From positions 1 through 64,000 of the forward strand of contig CAYSDZ010000005.1 in NCBI GenBank assembly GCA_964429915.1: a DNA stretch of 64,000 nucleotides, read 5' to 3'. The notes beneath the pieces were generated by a model that saw only the letters and a list, made by a program, of their open reading frames with translations, was not told the origin of the DNA and ran no database searches. Below, piece after piece: positions 17,891-26,884 of the stretch; the first letter of the stretch is position 1; every line of letters begins with the position of its first letter. The translations under genes were made by a program, and so were the position numbers. The DNA is from Alteromonas_F sp964429915. GTDB lineage: Bacteria > Pseudomonadota > Gammaproteobacteria > Enterobacterales > Alteromonadaceae.

Positions 17891-17906
17891 TGGCATAACA
17901 TTCGCA
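17891..17906 (+). promoter_or_regulatory. Sigma-54 promoter of flgP
   Basis: TGGCATAACATTCGCA matches TGGCAC-N5-TTGCW except for two positions, with the invariant GG and GC at the right spacing. It lies about 65 bases before the flgP start. Confidence 0.7.
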
Positions 17907-17971
17907 TACTTTCCATCATATGCATATAAGCGCCAAATTGATGTGCTAATCATCAAGACAGTGAGACAAAA

Positions 17972-18466
17972 ATGAATCACGCAACGAAACGTAAAATCAA
18001 TCGATACCTACCTATTTATATGAACGCCATATTAATTTTTTTGGTAATGACAGGGTGTTCTCATATTTTTGACAAACAAGTTGAATATGAAGCGGTAACG
18101 CCAGAACGCTTCCCCGTACTGAAAGCCATTGGCTATGCACCTATTTCATCTCAGCCGGGGATTACCGATGAAGAAAAAATGTTGTTGGCGATGCGAGCTG
18201 CAAAGTTAGATGCTTATCGAGAACTTGCAGAACAAGTGTATGGTCAGCAATTAAGCGGTACTCAAACCCTAGGAGCTTTGGCCCTGAATAATAGTGAACT
18301 TAGCGCCTCTGTCCAGGGCGTAATTCAAGGTGCAGAGGTCATAAAGTCGTATTCTGTAGGAGCCGATACCTACGTAACGGAAATGCAGCTCGACATGCAG
18401 GTAGTGCAAGATTTGTATATTTCTGTCACCCGCCCCCAACGCATTAAAAATGTGATTTATTATTGA
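17972..18466 (+). CDS. flgP: Flagellar outer-membrane lipoprotein FlgP (LPP20 family)
   Basis: 164 aa lipoprotein. The lipobox reads LVMTGC with the acylated Cys at about residue 29. The mature domain shows the LPP20 pattern AMRAAKLDAYRELAEQVYGQQLSG ... QGVIQGAEVIKSYSVGADTYVTEMQLDM. In Vibrio FlgP builds the outer-membrane-associated disk of the polar flagellum and is usually paired with flgO. No flgO is found beside it here. It is convergent with flgN, with a weak hairpin between them. Confidence 0.88.
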   Translation: MNHATKRKINRYLPIYMNAILIFLVMTGCSHIFDKQVEYEAVTPERFPVLKAIGYAPISSQPGITDEEKMLLAMRAAKLDAYRELAEQVYGQQLSGTQTLGALALNNSELSASVQGVIQGAEVIKSYSVGADTYVTEMQLDMQVVQDLYISVTRPQRIKNVIYY

Positions 18467-18494
18467 ATTTATGCTGCTAAGAGGGATTGTTGAT

Positions 18495-18517
18495 AAACGA
18501 CTTAAACTTCGTTTTTT
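18495..18517 (+). terminator. Weak terminator after flgP
   Basis: AAACGA and TCGTTT are separated by eight bases and followed by T residues. The short AT-rich stem makes this tentative. Confidence 0.35.
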
Positions 18518-18941
18518 AAGCTTTAATTCCGCCACCTAAGGAGCTGCCCTTGGGTTTGCCAGACTTGTCATAAGTAAGCGACTCTCTCGCTCTTAAATCC
18601 ATCAGAACTTGACGTAAATGAGCGAGTCTTAGTTGGCTTTGCTCCAGTGCTTTTTCATTGATTCCCGTTTGTCTTTTACACTCATTAACGCGTTGCTGAA
18701 TCACTTCAAACACTGTTTTTTCTGAATCAGTGAAAGAAGGGGAAGTTCGTTGCTGTAGCGCGGTATCAATGTCTTTGTCGGTATTTTGAATCCGTTCGAG
18801 ATGTTCAGACTTAAGGTTAACCAAATCCATTAGCGCGTCTGGCTTTCTTTGGCTTATTAGTTTTAATTCTTTTTCGAGTAAAGACGCCAGCGATAATAGC
18901 TGGTCGGCTTGTTGGTTCAACAACGTCTCTACTTTTTCCAT
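18516..18941 (-). CDS. flgN: Flagellar export chaperone FlgN
   Basis: 141 aa, almost wholly helical, with the FlgN-like heptad pattern (LLNQQADQLLSLASLLEKELKLI ... LVNLKSEHLERIQ). It chaperones the hook-filament junction proteins FlgK and FlgL for export. The C-terminal tail is Gly/Lys rich. Position directly downstream of flgM in a flgA-flgM-flgN minus-strand group is the usual one. Confidence 0.9.
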   Translation of the reverse strand: MEKVETLLNQQADQLLSLASLLEKELKLISQRKPDALMDLVNLKSEHLERIQNTDKDIDTALQQRTSPSFTDSEKTVFEVIQQRVNECKRQTGINEKALEQSQLRLAHLRQVLMDLRARESLTYDKSGKPKGSSLGGGIKA

Positions 18942-19022
18942 TGAAGTGCTGAGTATCTCGTTTTATTTTTATCCAAAAGCACTGAGTGGGCAAATAAGCT
19001 AACTCGGAAGCTTATGATAATT

Positions 19023-19358
19023 CTATTTATTAAAGATTTGTGATTCTAATTGCGTAATTCGAGCAGCCAACGATTCAGCATTAACTCGGTACTCACCGCT
19101 CTGTATTGACTGTTTCAAGCGGTCCACTTTTTCCTGATTTACTGGCGCATCTCCACCGCGACGTTGCGCTTGATTCAACTGTTGTGCTGATTGCGTAAGC
19201 GTCACTGAATCTTGTCTGGGCGCTTGTGACACCTGAGCAGATTGAGTCGCAGCACTTTGCGCATTCGCTTGATTCTGTGCTTGCTGAGACCCCGTCCTCG
19301 CGCTGTCAACAGCAGGCTGCTTCGGCAAACCATTATTGTTAACATTGTTGATAGACAT
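19023..19358 (-). CDS. flgM: Anti-sigma-28 factor FlgM
   Basis: 111 aa. The N-terminal two thirds is a low-complexity Gln/Ala/Ser-rich disordered stretch, as expected for a protein exported unfolded. The C-terminal part (VDRLKQSIQSGEYRVNAESLAARITQLE) is the sigma-28 binding region. FlgM holds FliA inactive until the hook is complete and is then exported. It is driven by a perfect sigma-28 site, giving the known feedback, and is followed by flgN. Confidence 0.92.
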   Translation of the reverse strand: MSINNVNNNGLPKQPAVDSARTGSQQAQNQANAQSAATQSAQVSQAPRQDSVTLTQSAQQLNQAQRRGGDAPVNQEKVDRLKQSIQSGEYRVNAESLAARITQLESQIFNK

Positions 19359-19393
19359 AACTAAACCTATTTCCTCTATTAGCTCAATTAAAG

Positions 19394-19420
19394 TTATCGG
19401 CCTAAGCCGCTGATTCTTTA
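19394..19420 (-). promoter_or_regulatory. Sigma-28 promoter of flgM
   Basis: On the minus strand TAAAGAAT (19420-19413), 11 bases, then GCCGATAA (19401-19394). The -10 and the spacing are exact for the FliA consensus. It lies about 40 bases before flgM. Confidence 0.88.
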
Positions 19421-19450
19421 ATTTAGTTTATATGAAAGTGTAACACAGCC

Positions 19451-20191
19451 TTAAAGGCTTACAACGACTTCTTGTGCGTTAAGCACTTCGCCAAAAATTA
19501 TTTTTTTAGATCGTACATTCATTACTTCAATGGTATCGCCCAAGGTGCCGTCTTCTTTAGCGATACCTGTAGTTTTCACTTGCATGCTGCCAATGCGTGC
19601 AGCAATGGTAATACGGTCTCCTTCACACACATAGCAAAGCATTCTTCGCTGCACGGTCTGACCACCCCGTAGGCGCGTCTTTAATGTGGCACCGAGTAGA
19701 TCCTCTACACGTGCAAAGCCGGTATGGCGAACTTGTTCCACGTCGACCTTTTCTACTTTAAGATGTTCGCGTCGAAGCACCGTATTTGGACTTAGCGTAG
19801 TTTTACTTACCACTACATTCTGGGTAAACATTAAAGCAACGCTGGAATAGGTAAACCAGTTCTGGCTTTCACAGGCGATACGTGCCGAAAATTGCTTTTT
19901 TTCCAAGGCATCAGGACTAAGGTGAAAACGGAAACCTTCTAAACACTCTGGAATGGCAATGCGCTCATCAATGCTAGCAGCTTCGACAGTAATATCGCTA
20001 TCATTGTCGTAACCTAATTGCGATTTAACTTGCTGATGTACATAGTCAGTGAGGTTTTTCTGTAAAATTTGATGAATATTAAATGTTACTATCGGTTCTG
20101 CCGGTATTGAATCCGCGGTTATAGGCTCAGCCGCAACGGATTGAAAGAGAAACGGCAAGCTAGTCAGTAGAATCCATGGCAATTTTTTCAT
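19451..20191 (-). CDS. flgA: Flagellar P-ring assembly chaperone FlgA
   Basis: 246 aa with a Sec signal peptide (MKKLPWILLTSLPFLFQSVAAEP). The C-terminal SAF-like domain shows TVLRREHLKVEKVDVEQ and GQTVQRRMLC. FlgA guides FlgI into the P ring in the periplasm. It is divergent from cheV, a layout common in Vibrio and Shewanella, and is followed by flgM with its own promoter. Confidence 0.92.
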   Translation of the reverse strand: MKKLPWILLTSLPFLFQSVAAEPITADSIPAEPIVTFNIHQILQKNLTDYVHQQVKSQLGYDNDSDITVEAASIDERIAIPECLEGFRFHLSPDALEKKQFSARIACESQNWFTYSSVALMFTQNVVVSKTTLSPNTVLRREHLKVEKVDVEQVRHTGFARVEDLLGATLKTRLRGGQTVQRRMLCYVCEGDRITIAARIGSMQVKTTGIAKEDGTLGDTIEVMNVRSKKIIFGEVLNAQEVVVSL

Positions 20192-20355
20192 TTTATCTTA
20201 GACTCTTTAAGTAATGGGAAAACGTTTCGCGACAGTTCAGTGAGAAGTGACAAAATTCTGTCGCATTTTTTGCTGTTTTCCATTTCTGTTCTATTATTAA
20301 TACGATATTGAATGATGGACGCAAAGTTCATGCCGAAATCACAAAGGGGTACTCC

Positions 20356-21276
20356 ATGTCAGGCATTCTCGACTCGGTAAATCAGCGCACGCAGCTAGTT
20401 GGGCAAAATAGACTTGAACTGTTATTGTTCAGACTAAATGGTCGGCAGCGTTTTGGTATCAACGTCTTCAAAGTAAGAGAAGTGCTCCAATGCCCCCCAC
20501 TGACCTCTATGCCAAAACTTAATCCCTTGGTGAGAGGGGTTGCACATATACGTGGGCAGACGATTTCAGTGATCGATTTGAGTATGGCAACAGGCGGAAA
20601 GAAAATAGAAAACCTTTCTACCGCCTTCATTGTGATTGCTGAATATAATCGGTCAGTACAAGGCTTTTTGGTTGGAGCCGTTGAACGCATTATTAATACC
20701 AACTGGGACGCCATTATGCCACCGCCCAAAGGAACGGGGAGAGCGAGTTATCTAACAGCCGTCACGGAAGTAGAAAAAGAGCTGATTGAAATTTTAGATG
20801 TAGAAAAAATTCTTAACGAAATTTCTCCTTTAGGGACTGACGTAAGTGAACAAGTGGCTGAAGGTTTAGAGAAAGAAAACAATAAAAATAAAATTATTTT
20901 TATTGCTGACGATTCATCTGTTGCAAGAAATCAGGTTAAAAAAGCGTTGACCACCTTAGGCATTGAAATAGAAGTGGCTAAAAATGGGCTTGAAGCGTTG
21001 AATCGCTTAAAAGAAATTGCCGCAGAAACAGGGGATGTCACTGACAAAGTAGGGGTGTTGGTATCAGATATCGAAATGCCTGAAATGGACGGTTATACCT
21101 TGACCGCTGAAATTAAAAACACCCCTGAACTGCAAAAACTGCACGTGGTATTACACACTTCACTCAGTGGGGTGTTTAATCAGGCAATGGTTGAAAAAGT
21201 GGGTGCTGACGATTTTATTGCTAAATTTCACCCTGATGAACTTGCAACTGCTGTCGCAAAATGGTTTGAGTCGTAA
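20356..21276 (+). CDS. cheV: Chemotaxis coupling protein CheV
   Basis: 306 aa from the ATG at 20356, preceded by AAAGGGG; an earlier ATG at 20308 has no ribosome site. The N-terminal CheW domain (about 15-165) couples receptors to CheA. The C-terminal receiver domain (about 185-300) has the acidic pocket (IFIADDSS), the phospho-acceptor Asp in VSDIEMPEMDG, the conserved Thr/Ser block LHTSLSG and the Lys in AKFHPDEL. It is followed 12 bases later by cheR. Confidence 0.95.
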   Translation: MSGILDSVNQRTQLVGQNRLELLLFRLNGRQRFGINVFKVREVLQCPPLTSMPKLNPLVRGVAHIRGQTISVIDLSMATGGKKIENLSTAFIVIAEYNRSVQGFLVGAVERIINTNWDAIMPPPKGTGRASYLTAVTEVEKELIEILDVEKILNEISPLGTDVSEQVAEGLEKENNKNKIIFIADDSSVARNQVKKALTTLGIEIEVAKNGLEALNRLKEIAAETGDVTDKVGVLVSDIEMPEMDGYTLTAEIKNTPELQKLHVVLHTSLSGVFNQAMVEKVGADDFIAKFHPDELATAVAKWFES

Positions 21277-21288
21277 GGAGCCGCCGCT

Positions 21289-22128
21289 TTGAATAAAGAG
21301 GTGAATGATAGGTGCTATGCTGACTTTACTGCCTTTTTAAAAACCCACTCAGGCATCGTATTAGGTGAAACGAAGCGTTATTTGGTGAGAAGTCGCCTCT
21401 CGTCGTTAATGCTTGAATTTAATATCGACGATATTAACGACTTGATCAATAAGATAGTGTCGGGGCGAGATCGTAATATCACTAATGCCGCTATCGATGC
21501 AATGACAACAAACGAAACATTGTGGTTTAGAGACAACTACCCGTTTGATTTATTAAAATCCACCATTTTTCCAATGCTAATAGAAAAACGAGGTGGTCAA
21601 GCTGTTAAGATATGGAGCGCGGCCTGTTCGTCGGGGCAAGAGCCTTACAGTATTGCAATGACCTTTAAAGAATTTTGTGACTTACAAGGTTCAGGTTCTA
21701 CTTCTCTTTCTATTACAGCAACCGACTTGTCGCCCACCATGGTCTCTTTAAGTAAAGCGGGCATTTACGATGAATTATCTTTGTCGCGTGGGGGCTTGAC
21801 GCCTGAACGCAGGCAGCGATTTTTTGACTCGCTTGGAGAAGGCAAGTTATCAATAAAATCAGAACTTAAACGTTTGATTGATTTCAAACAGCAAAACCTG
21901 TTAGACAATCACTCGGCACATGCAAAATACGATGTGATATTTTGCCGAAATGTACTTATTTATTTTTCTGCCGAAGTAAAATCATGCATACTGCAACACT
22001 TTGCCGCTTCCTTGGCTCCGAACGGTATTCTTTTTCTGGGTGCATCAGAATCTATTAGCACTGCAAGCCAATATTTTAATCTTGTACGATGTAATCCTGG
22101 TTTGTACTATCAATTAAAATCTAATTAA
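21289..22128 (+). CDS. cheR: Chemotaxis receptor methyltransferase CheR
   Basis: 279 aa. Uses S-adenosylmethionine to methylate glutamates on chemoreceptors. The N-terminal helical domain is followed by the catalytic domain with IWSAACSSGQEPYSIAM, ITATDLSPTM and FCRNVLIYF. The start is TTG at 21289, chosen because AAGGAG lies eight bases upstream; a GTG at 21301 is the alternative. Co-transcribed with cheV and placed just before the hook operon. Confidence 0.95.
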   Translation: MNKEVNDRCYADFTAFLKTHSGIVLGETKRYLVRSRLSSLMLEFNIDDINDLINKIVSGRDRNITNAAIDAMTTNETLWFRDNYPFDLLKSTIFPMLIEKRGGQAVKIWSAACSSGQEPYSIAMTFKEFCDLQGSGSTSLSITATDLSPTMVSLSKAGIYDELSLSRGGLTPERRQRFFDSLGEGKLSIKSELKRLIDFKQQNLLDNHSAHAKYDVIFCRNVLIYFSAEVKSCILQHFAASLAPNGILFLGASESISTASQYFNLVRCNPGLYYQLKSN

Positions 22129-22169
22129 TTCATATATTTAATTTTTCATTCCGCGTTTATTTAACGCCT

Positions 22170-22185
22170 TGGCACTTCCTTTGCT
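22170..22185 (+). promoter_or_regulatory. Sigma-54 promoter of the flgB operon
   Basis: TGGCACTTCCTTTGCT is a perfect -24/-12 element (TGGCAC-N5-TTGCT). It lies 48 bases before the flgB start and would make flgBCDE depend on RpoN and a FlrC/FlrA-type activator. Confidence 0.92.
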
Positions 22186-22233
22186 TTTTATTCTTCATAC
22201 ACCCAATGATGTGTGATGCAAGAGGAAAATAAA

Positions 22234-22635
22234 GTGGCAATAAGTTTAGATAAACTCACCGCATTTAATCACCGCGCAGTTAACTTGCGAGAAGATCGCA
22301 TGGAAATAATTGCAGGTAATCTTGCTAACGCCAGTACGCCTGGCTACAAAGCGAAAGACTTTGACTTTAAAAGAGCGATGGCATCGGCTTCGTCTCTTTC
22401 ATCACATTCATTAACGCGTACTAACGAAAAACACATTTCAGGCAAGGCGCAGACGGGGTACCAAGAACAATATCGTATTCCGCAGCAAGCAGATACGGGT
22501 GATGGAAATACAGTAGAAGTGCAGACCGAACGTAATGAGTTTTTGGATAACGGACTTCGCTATCAAGCGAGCCTTCAGTTTTTAGGCGGTAAACTTAAAT
22601 CAATGAAAAAAGCGATCAGTGGAGGGCAGCAATAA
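22234..22635 (+). CDS. flgB: Proximal rod protein FlgB
   Basis: 133 aa from a GTG at 22234, seven bases after AGAGGA; an upstream ATG lacks a ribosome site. The N-terminal rod/hook motif reads IIAGNLANASTPGYKAKDFDF. FlgB joins the MS ring to the rod. Its stop overlaps the flgC start (TAATG), indicating translational coupling. Confidence 0.93.
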   Translation: MAISLDKLTAFNHRAVNLREDRMEIIAGNLANASTPGYKAKDFDFKRAMASASSLSSHSLTRTNEKHISGKAQTGYQEQYRIPQQADTGDGNTVEVQTERNEFLDNGLRYQASLQFLGGKLKSMKKAISGGQQ

Positions 22636-23057
22636 TGAGCCTGTTTAATGTAATGGATATATCAAGCACGGGTATGCATGCAGAAAGTGTTCGTTTAAAT
22701 ACTGTCGCCAGTAATATCGCCAACGCGAATACGGTAAGCAGTAGTTACGGCGAAACCTATAAAGCGCGTCATCCCGTTTTTAGTACCACGTTTAATGAAG
22801 CCATGGACAGTCAAACTAAAGGTGCAGGCGTACGGGTTATGGGTATTGTTGAAAGCGACAAACCGTTGCAAATTGAATATGCGCCTCACAATCCTTTGGC
22901 AGATGAAAATGGTTACATTTATAAACCCAATGTCAACATTATCGAAGAGATGGCAGATATGATGTCTGCGTCTAAAGCATACGAAACCAACGTACAGGTC
23001 GCCGATACTACTAAGCGAATATTCCGCAGAGTATTGCAACTTGGCGAAGGCCGATAG
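22635..23057 (+). CDS. flgC: Proximal rod protein FlgC
   Basis: 140 aa. The N-terminal motif NTVASNIANANTVSS and the C-terminal helix NIIEEMADMMSASKAYETNVQV are the conserved axial-protein ends that form the coiled-coil core of the rod. It overlaps flgB by one base and precedes flgD. Confidence 0.95.
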   Translation: MSLFNVMDISSTGMHAESVRLNTVASNIANANTVSSSYGETYKARHPVFSTTFNEAMDSQTKGAGVRVMGIVESDKPLQIEYAPHNPLADENGYIYKPNVNIIEEMADMMSASKAYETNVQVADTTKRIFRRVLQLGEGR

Positions 23058-23091
23058 GCGGCATTAATGTTAGTTAATCGAGGAAATCGTC

Positions 23092-23778
23092 GTGTCAGTT
23101 AATAATATTCTGGGTAATCTGAATCCCAATTTGTTTGTTGAAGAAGAAACAGTACCCATTGCTGATGGCACTGAACAAACGCTTACTCAGGAAGATTTTT
23201 TTGCCTTGCTCACCGAGCAGTTAGCCAATCAAGACCCTACTAATCCTACTGACAACGACCAGCTCGTCGCGCAAACTACGGCGTTTACCACCGCAGAGGG
23301 TATTCAGCAGCTGAATGAACAGTTTGAAGCTTTCGCTACTTCGATTACTTCTAACCAGGCATTACAGGCATCTAGCTTAATCGGTCAGGATGTGTTGATA
23401 CAGTCGAATGCAGGTTATTCATCAGACAGTGCAGGCTTCAGTGGTGTAATAGTTAGTGACACAAGCGCGCAGGACCTAACGATAACCATACAAAATGCGG
23501 CAGGTGAAATTATACGTACCATCGATGCCGGTACACAGCCTGCTGGCAACATAGAGTTTAACTGGGATGGTACAGACAATAATGGCAACCCTGCGCGTGA
23601 AGGTGAATATTTTGTCACTGCCGAAGGGCGTGTGAACAACCAAAATCAAACCATTCCAGTGGCGGTAAATCGTCATGTACAAAGTGTGTCTCTTGCTTCA
23701 AGTAGGCAAGGCGTTATTTTAAATTTGGATGGCGATGTCAGTGTGAATCTGAATGACGTTATTCAAATAGGTAGTTAA
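23092..23778 (+). CDS. flgD: Hook capping protein FlgD
   Basis: 228 aa from a GTG at 23092 with AGGA upstream. The N-terminal block FFALLTEQLANQDPTNPTDNDQLVAQTTAFTTAEGIQQLN is the FlgD signature. A FlgD Ig-like domain follows (IEFNWDGTDNNGNPAREGEYFV). It caps the growing hook so FlgE subunits can add and is absent from the final flagellum. Confidence 0.95.
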   Translation: MSVNNILGNLNPNLFVEEETVPIADGTEQTLTQEDFFALLTEQLANQDPTNPTDNDQLVAQTTAFTTAEGIQQLNEQFEAFATSITSNQALQASSLIGQDVLIQSNAGYSSDSAGFSGVIVSDTSAQDLTITIQNAAGEIIRTIDAGTQPAGNIEFNWDGTDNNGNPAREGEYFVTAEGRVNNQNQTIPVAVNRHVQSVSLASSRQGVILNLDGDVSVNLNDVIQIGS

Positions 23779-23791
23779 GCGGAGATCTGAT

Positions 23792-25186
23792 ATGTCTTTC
23801 AATATAGCCTTAAGTGGCGTAAATGCAGCACAGCTAGACCTAGATGTTACAGCCAATAATATTGCCAACGTAAATACGGTTGGATTTAAAGAATCCCGTG
23901 CGGAATTTGGTGATGTGTTCGCTTCTTCTTTGTTAGCCGGAGGGGCAGCGCAGGTCGGTGATGGGGTATTAACCCAAGACGTTGCACAACAGTTTTCGCA
24001 AGGTAGTTTAGAATTTACCGATGCTGCTTTAGATTTGGCTATCACGGGTAGCGGATTTTTTGCCACCGTTCCCGAACTGGATTCACAAGATTTTTCGTTT
24101 ACGCGAGCAGGGCAATTTCGACTCGATTCTGATAATTTTGTGGTCAATTCTCAAGGCGACCATCTTTTGGGCTTCCCTGTTAACGACGATGGCACCAGTG
24201 CTTCGGTCGCATTAAGTACAACGTCACCAGTGCTTATTCCTGATTCTTCAGGTGAACCTTCTCAAACCACTGAAATCGATTTGCGTTTCAACCTGCCTGC
24301 GGGGGGACCGGGTAATGATCCAACGCAATTTGACCCTGACGATCCTGCAACCTTCAATGCATCCACATCGGTGACAGTGTTCGATTCATTGGGTGATAGC
24401 CATATTAAAACGTTTTATTTTATTGCCGACCCAGCGGCAACCAATGAATGGCTAGTGGCCGTGGCGGTTGACGATCAATTGGTCGACATTTCCAATTCCG
24501 ATGGAACGCCTGCCGATGTGGCTGATGCGGCTGTTGTTGCATCTGGCAATTTCGCTGGCACAGCTTCGGGCAATCCGGTAACAACAGGAAGACTTATTTT
24601 TGATGCGGGTGGCGATTTTGTCGGGATTGAATCAGCTAACGGAGCAGCATCAACTGACTTTACCTTGCTCACCGAAGAATTAGGTGCTGGTATTTTAACC
24701 AATGGTTCTGACCCTGCTCAGCAAATTACCATTGATTTTAATTTCAATGCCGGGGGAGCGACGGTGGACGAACCCACTCAGTTTGCTTCCGCATTTGAAG
24801 TGACCTCACTTGAGCAAGATGGCCTTCCAGTAGGGCGACTGGTAGGCATTGATATTGGTGCAGATGGCTTAATTCGAGCCACCTTTTCAAACGGGACCTC
24901 CGATCCTGTCGCGCGTATTGCCTTGGTTCGCTTTGCCAATGAGCAAGGTTTAACGCAACAAAGCAACACGCAATGGCAAGAAAGTATTTTGTCTGGTGAG
25001 GCCTTAGCAGGTGAAGCCACGACAGGTACGTTTGGTGAGATAAACTCATCAGCGCTTGAGCAAGCTAACGTTAATCTAACTAACGAGTTAATAGATTTGA
25101 TTATTGCTCAACGTAACTTCCAAGCCAACTCACGAGCGCTTGAAGTGAATAACACGCTTAACCAGACTATTCTGAATATCAGATAA
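23792..25186 (+). CDS. flgE: Hook protein FlgE
   Basis: 464 aa (E. coli 402). N-terminus MSFNIALSGVNAAQLDLDVTANNIANVNTVGFK and C-terminus ANVNLTNELIDLIIAQRNFQANSRALEVNN are the conserved D0/D1 ends of the hook. The middle domains are acidic and rich in Ala, Asp and Thr. It is followed by an intrinsic terminator and a new sigma-54 promoter, so transcription of flgBCDE and flgF-L can be separated. Confidence 0.96.
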   Translation: MSFNIALSGVNAAQLDLDVTANNIANVNTVGFKESRAEFGDVFASSLLAGGAAQVGDGVLTQDVAQQFSQGSLEFTDAALDLAITGSGFFATVPELDSQDFSFTRAGQFRLDSDNFVVNSQGDHLLGFPVNDDGTSASVALSTTSPVLIPDSSGEPSQTTEIDLRFNLPAGGPGNDPTQFDPDDPATFNASTSVTVFDSLGDSHIKTFYFIADPAATNEWLVAVAVDDQLVDISNSDGTPADVADAAVVASGNFAGTASGNPVTTGRLIFDAGGDFVGIESANGAASTDFTLLTEELGAGILTNGSDPAQQITIDFNFNAGGATVDEPTQFASAFEVTSLEQDGLPVGRLVGIDIGADGLIRATFSNGTSDPVARIALVRFANEQGLTQQSNTQWQESILSGEALAGEATTGTFGEINSSALEQANVNLTNELIDLIIAQRNFQANSRALEVNNTLNQTILNIR

Positions 25187-25203
25187 ACACTCCCAAACCC
25201 TAT

Positions 25204-25229
25204 AAAACCGGCGATAGTGCCGGTTTTTT
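25204..25229 (+). terminator. Intrinsic terminator after flgE
   Basis: AAAACCGGC (25204-25212), loop GATAGT, GCCGGTTTT (25219-25227), then T. It ends the flgBCDE unit. Confidence 0.9.
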
Positions 25230-25256
25230 CTTGTCTTTTTCTGATTTTTTCTTACT

Positions 25257-25272
25257 TGGCACTAAGCTTGCT
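25257..25272 (+). promoter_or_regulatory. Sigma-54 promoter of the flgF operon
   Basis: TGGCACTAAGCTTGCT is a perfect TGGCAC-N5-TTGCT element. It lies 40 bases before the flgF start and just after the flgE terminator. Confidence 0.92.
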
Positions 25273-25312
25273 GAATATCAATTATTAATAACAAAACTGT
25301 CAATTTTGTGTC

Positions 25313-26056
25313 ATGGATAAATTGCTATACATAGCGTCAAGTGGTGCCAATCAAGACCTATTGGCAACCGGTATACGTGCAAACAACTTAGCTAACGCGC
25401 AAACAACGGGTTTCAAAGCTCAGCTTGAACAGGCAAGGGCCATGCCGGCCTACGGCGAAGGTTTGCCGACTCGCGTGTTCAACATGACCGAAAGCCCTAC
25501 TAATAATTATGCAGGTGGCGCTTTACAACTTACCGGCAGAGATTTAGATGTGGCGGTGCAAGGCGAAGGTTGGTTTGCAGTACAAGACCCCAATGGAAAC
25601 ATTGGCTACACCCGAGACGGACGTTTTCAATTGGGTCCAAATGGCGATTTAACGGATGCTCACGGTAATCTGGTTATGGGCGATTTTGGACCTATCGTTC
25701 TACCCACGCCAATTGCCAATTTAGATATTGCACCTAATGGTGAAATATCCATTCAACCCGACGGTGCCCCCGCAACGGCATTAGAGCAAATTGATAGGCT
25801 GCAATTAGTCAATCCTGCAATCGATGAGTTGAAACGCAGTGAGGACGGTTTGTTTCGACTAAAAAGCGGTGAAGAAGCGGACGCAGATAACACAGTGAGA
25901 GTATCGAAAGGCATGTTAGAAGTGTCAAATGTGAATGCGATGGAAGAAATGTTATCGGTGATTGGCTTGCAGCGACATTACGAAATGCAGGTAAAAATGA
26001 TGAAGAAAGCCGAAGAGCTAGATACTCGCGGAAATACCTTACTGAGAATAATTTAA
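25313..26056 (+). CDS. flgF: Proximal rod protein FlgF
   Basis: 247 aa. The N-terminus LLYIASSGANQDLLATGIRANNLANAQTTGFKAQ and C-terminus NAMEEMLSVIGLQRHYEMQVKMMKKAEE are rod protein ends; the sequence is closest in layout to FlgF, the rod segment before FlgG. The ribosome site before the ATG is weak. First gene of the second sigma-54 unit. Confidence 0.94.
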   Translation: MDKLLYIASSGANQDLLATGIRANNLANAQTTGFKAQLEQARAMPAYGEGLPTRVFNMTESPTNNYAGGALQLTGRDLDVAVQGEGWFAVQDPNGNIGYTRDGRFQLGPNGDLTDAHGNLVMGDFGPIVLPTPIANLDIAPNGEISIQPDGAPATALEQIDRLQLVNPAIDELKRSEDGLFRLKSGEEADADNTVRVSKGMLEVSNVNAMEEMLSVIGLQRHYEMQVKMMKKAEELDTRGNTLLRII

Positions 26057-26087
26057 TCGCGCGCTTAGTCGTGTTGAGGAGATCATT

Positions 26088-26876
26088 ATGCATCCCGCTT
26101 TGTGGATTAGTAAAACTGGGTTAGACGCTGCACAAACCGATGTGTCGGTGGTGTCTAACAACTTAGCCAATGCCTCGACCATTGGGTTTAAAAAAGACCG
26201 AGCTGTATTTGAAGATTTGCTTTATCAGAATATCAATCAACCGGGGGGACGTTCTTCAGCCGATACTGAACTGCCTTCTGGCTTGCAACTTGGCGCAGGT
26301 TCAAAAGTAGTCGCCACTCAAAAAGCACATATTCAAGGTAATTTATTAACAACGACAAACGCATTGGATATGAGTATTCAAGGCGATGGTTTTTTCGAAA
26401 TCCTACAGCCAGATGGAACCCTAGCTTATACCCGAAATGGTCAGTTCACGCTTGATGATCAAGGCCAAATTGTGACGCCAGGAGCAGGGTTTTTGCTTCA
26501 ACCTGCCGTCGCCATACCTGAAGATGCCGAGCAAATTACGATTTCTCAAGACGGAGAAATTGCAGTAACGCTACCGGGGCAGCCCGAGCCGGCTGTGCTA
26601 GGGCAACTCAACTTGACCGACTTTATTAATCCAGCAGGTTTACAGCCAATAGGTCAAAATCTGTTTGTGGAAACTGGTGCTAGCGGTAACCCCATTCAAG
26701 GTATTCCGGGTTTGCAAGGCTTAGGGACGATTATTCAAGGGGCCTTAGAAACGTCCAATGTCAATGTGACCGAAGAATTGGTGAACTTAATTGAAAGCCA
26801 ACGTTTGTATGAAATGAATTCAAAAGTGATTTCTTCTGTCGACCAAATGCTTAGTCAGGTTATTCAGCAATTATAG
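26088..26876 (+). CDS. flgG: Distal rod protein FlgG
   Basis: 262 aa, the standard length. N-terminus ALWISKTGLDAAQTDVSVVSNNLANASTIGFKKDRAVFEDLLYQ includes the FlgG-specific insert, and the C-terminus TSNVNVTEELVNLIESQRLYEMNSKVI is highly conserved. It forms the distal rod that crosses the periplasm. GGAG lies seven bases before the ATG. Confidence 0.97.
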   Translation: MHPALWISKTGLDAAQTDVSVVSNNLANASTIGFKKDRAVFEDLLYQNINQPGGRSSADTELPSGLQLGAGSKVVATQKAHIQGNLLTTTNALDMSIQGDGFFEILQPDGTLAYTRNGQFTLDDQGQIVTPGAGFLLQPAVAIPEDAEQITISQDGEIAVTLPGQPEPAVLGQLNLTDFINPAGLQPIGQNLFVETGASGNPIQGIPGLQGLGTIIQGALETSNVNVTEELVNLIESQRLYEMNSKVISSVDQMLSQVIQQL

Positions 26877-26884
26877 GTGATGGT

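Noticed and set aside
24744..25049. Antisense open frames over flgE and other flagellar genes
   Set aside because: They are shadows of strongly conserved coding sequence on the other strand.
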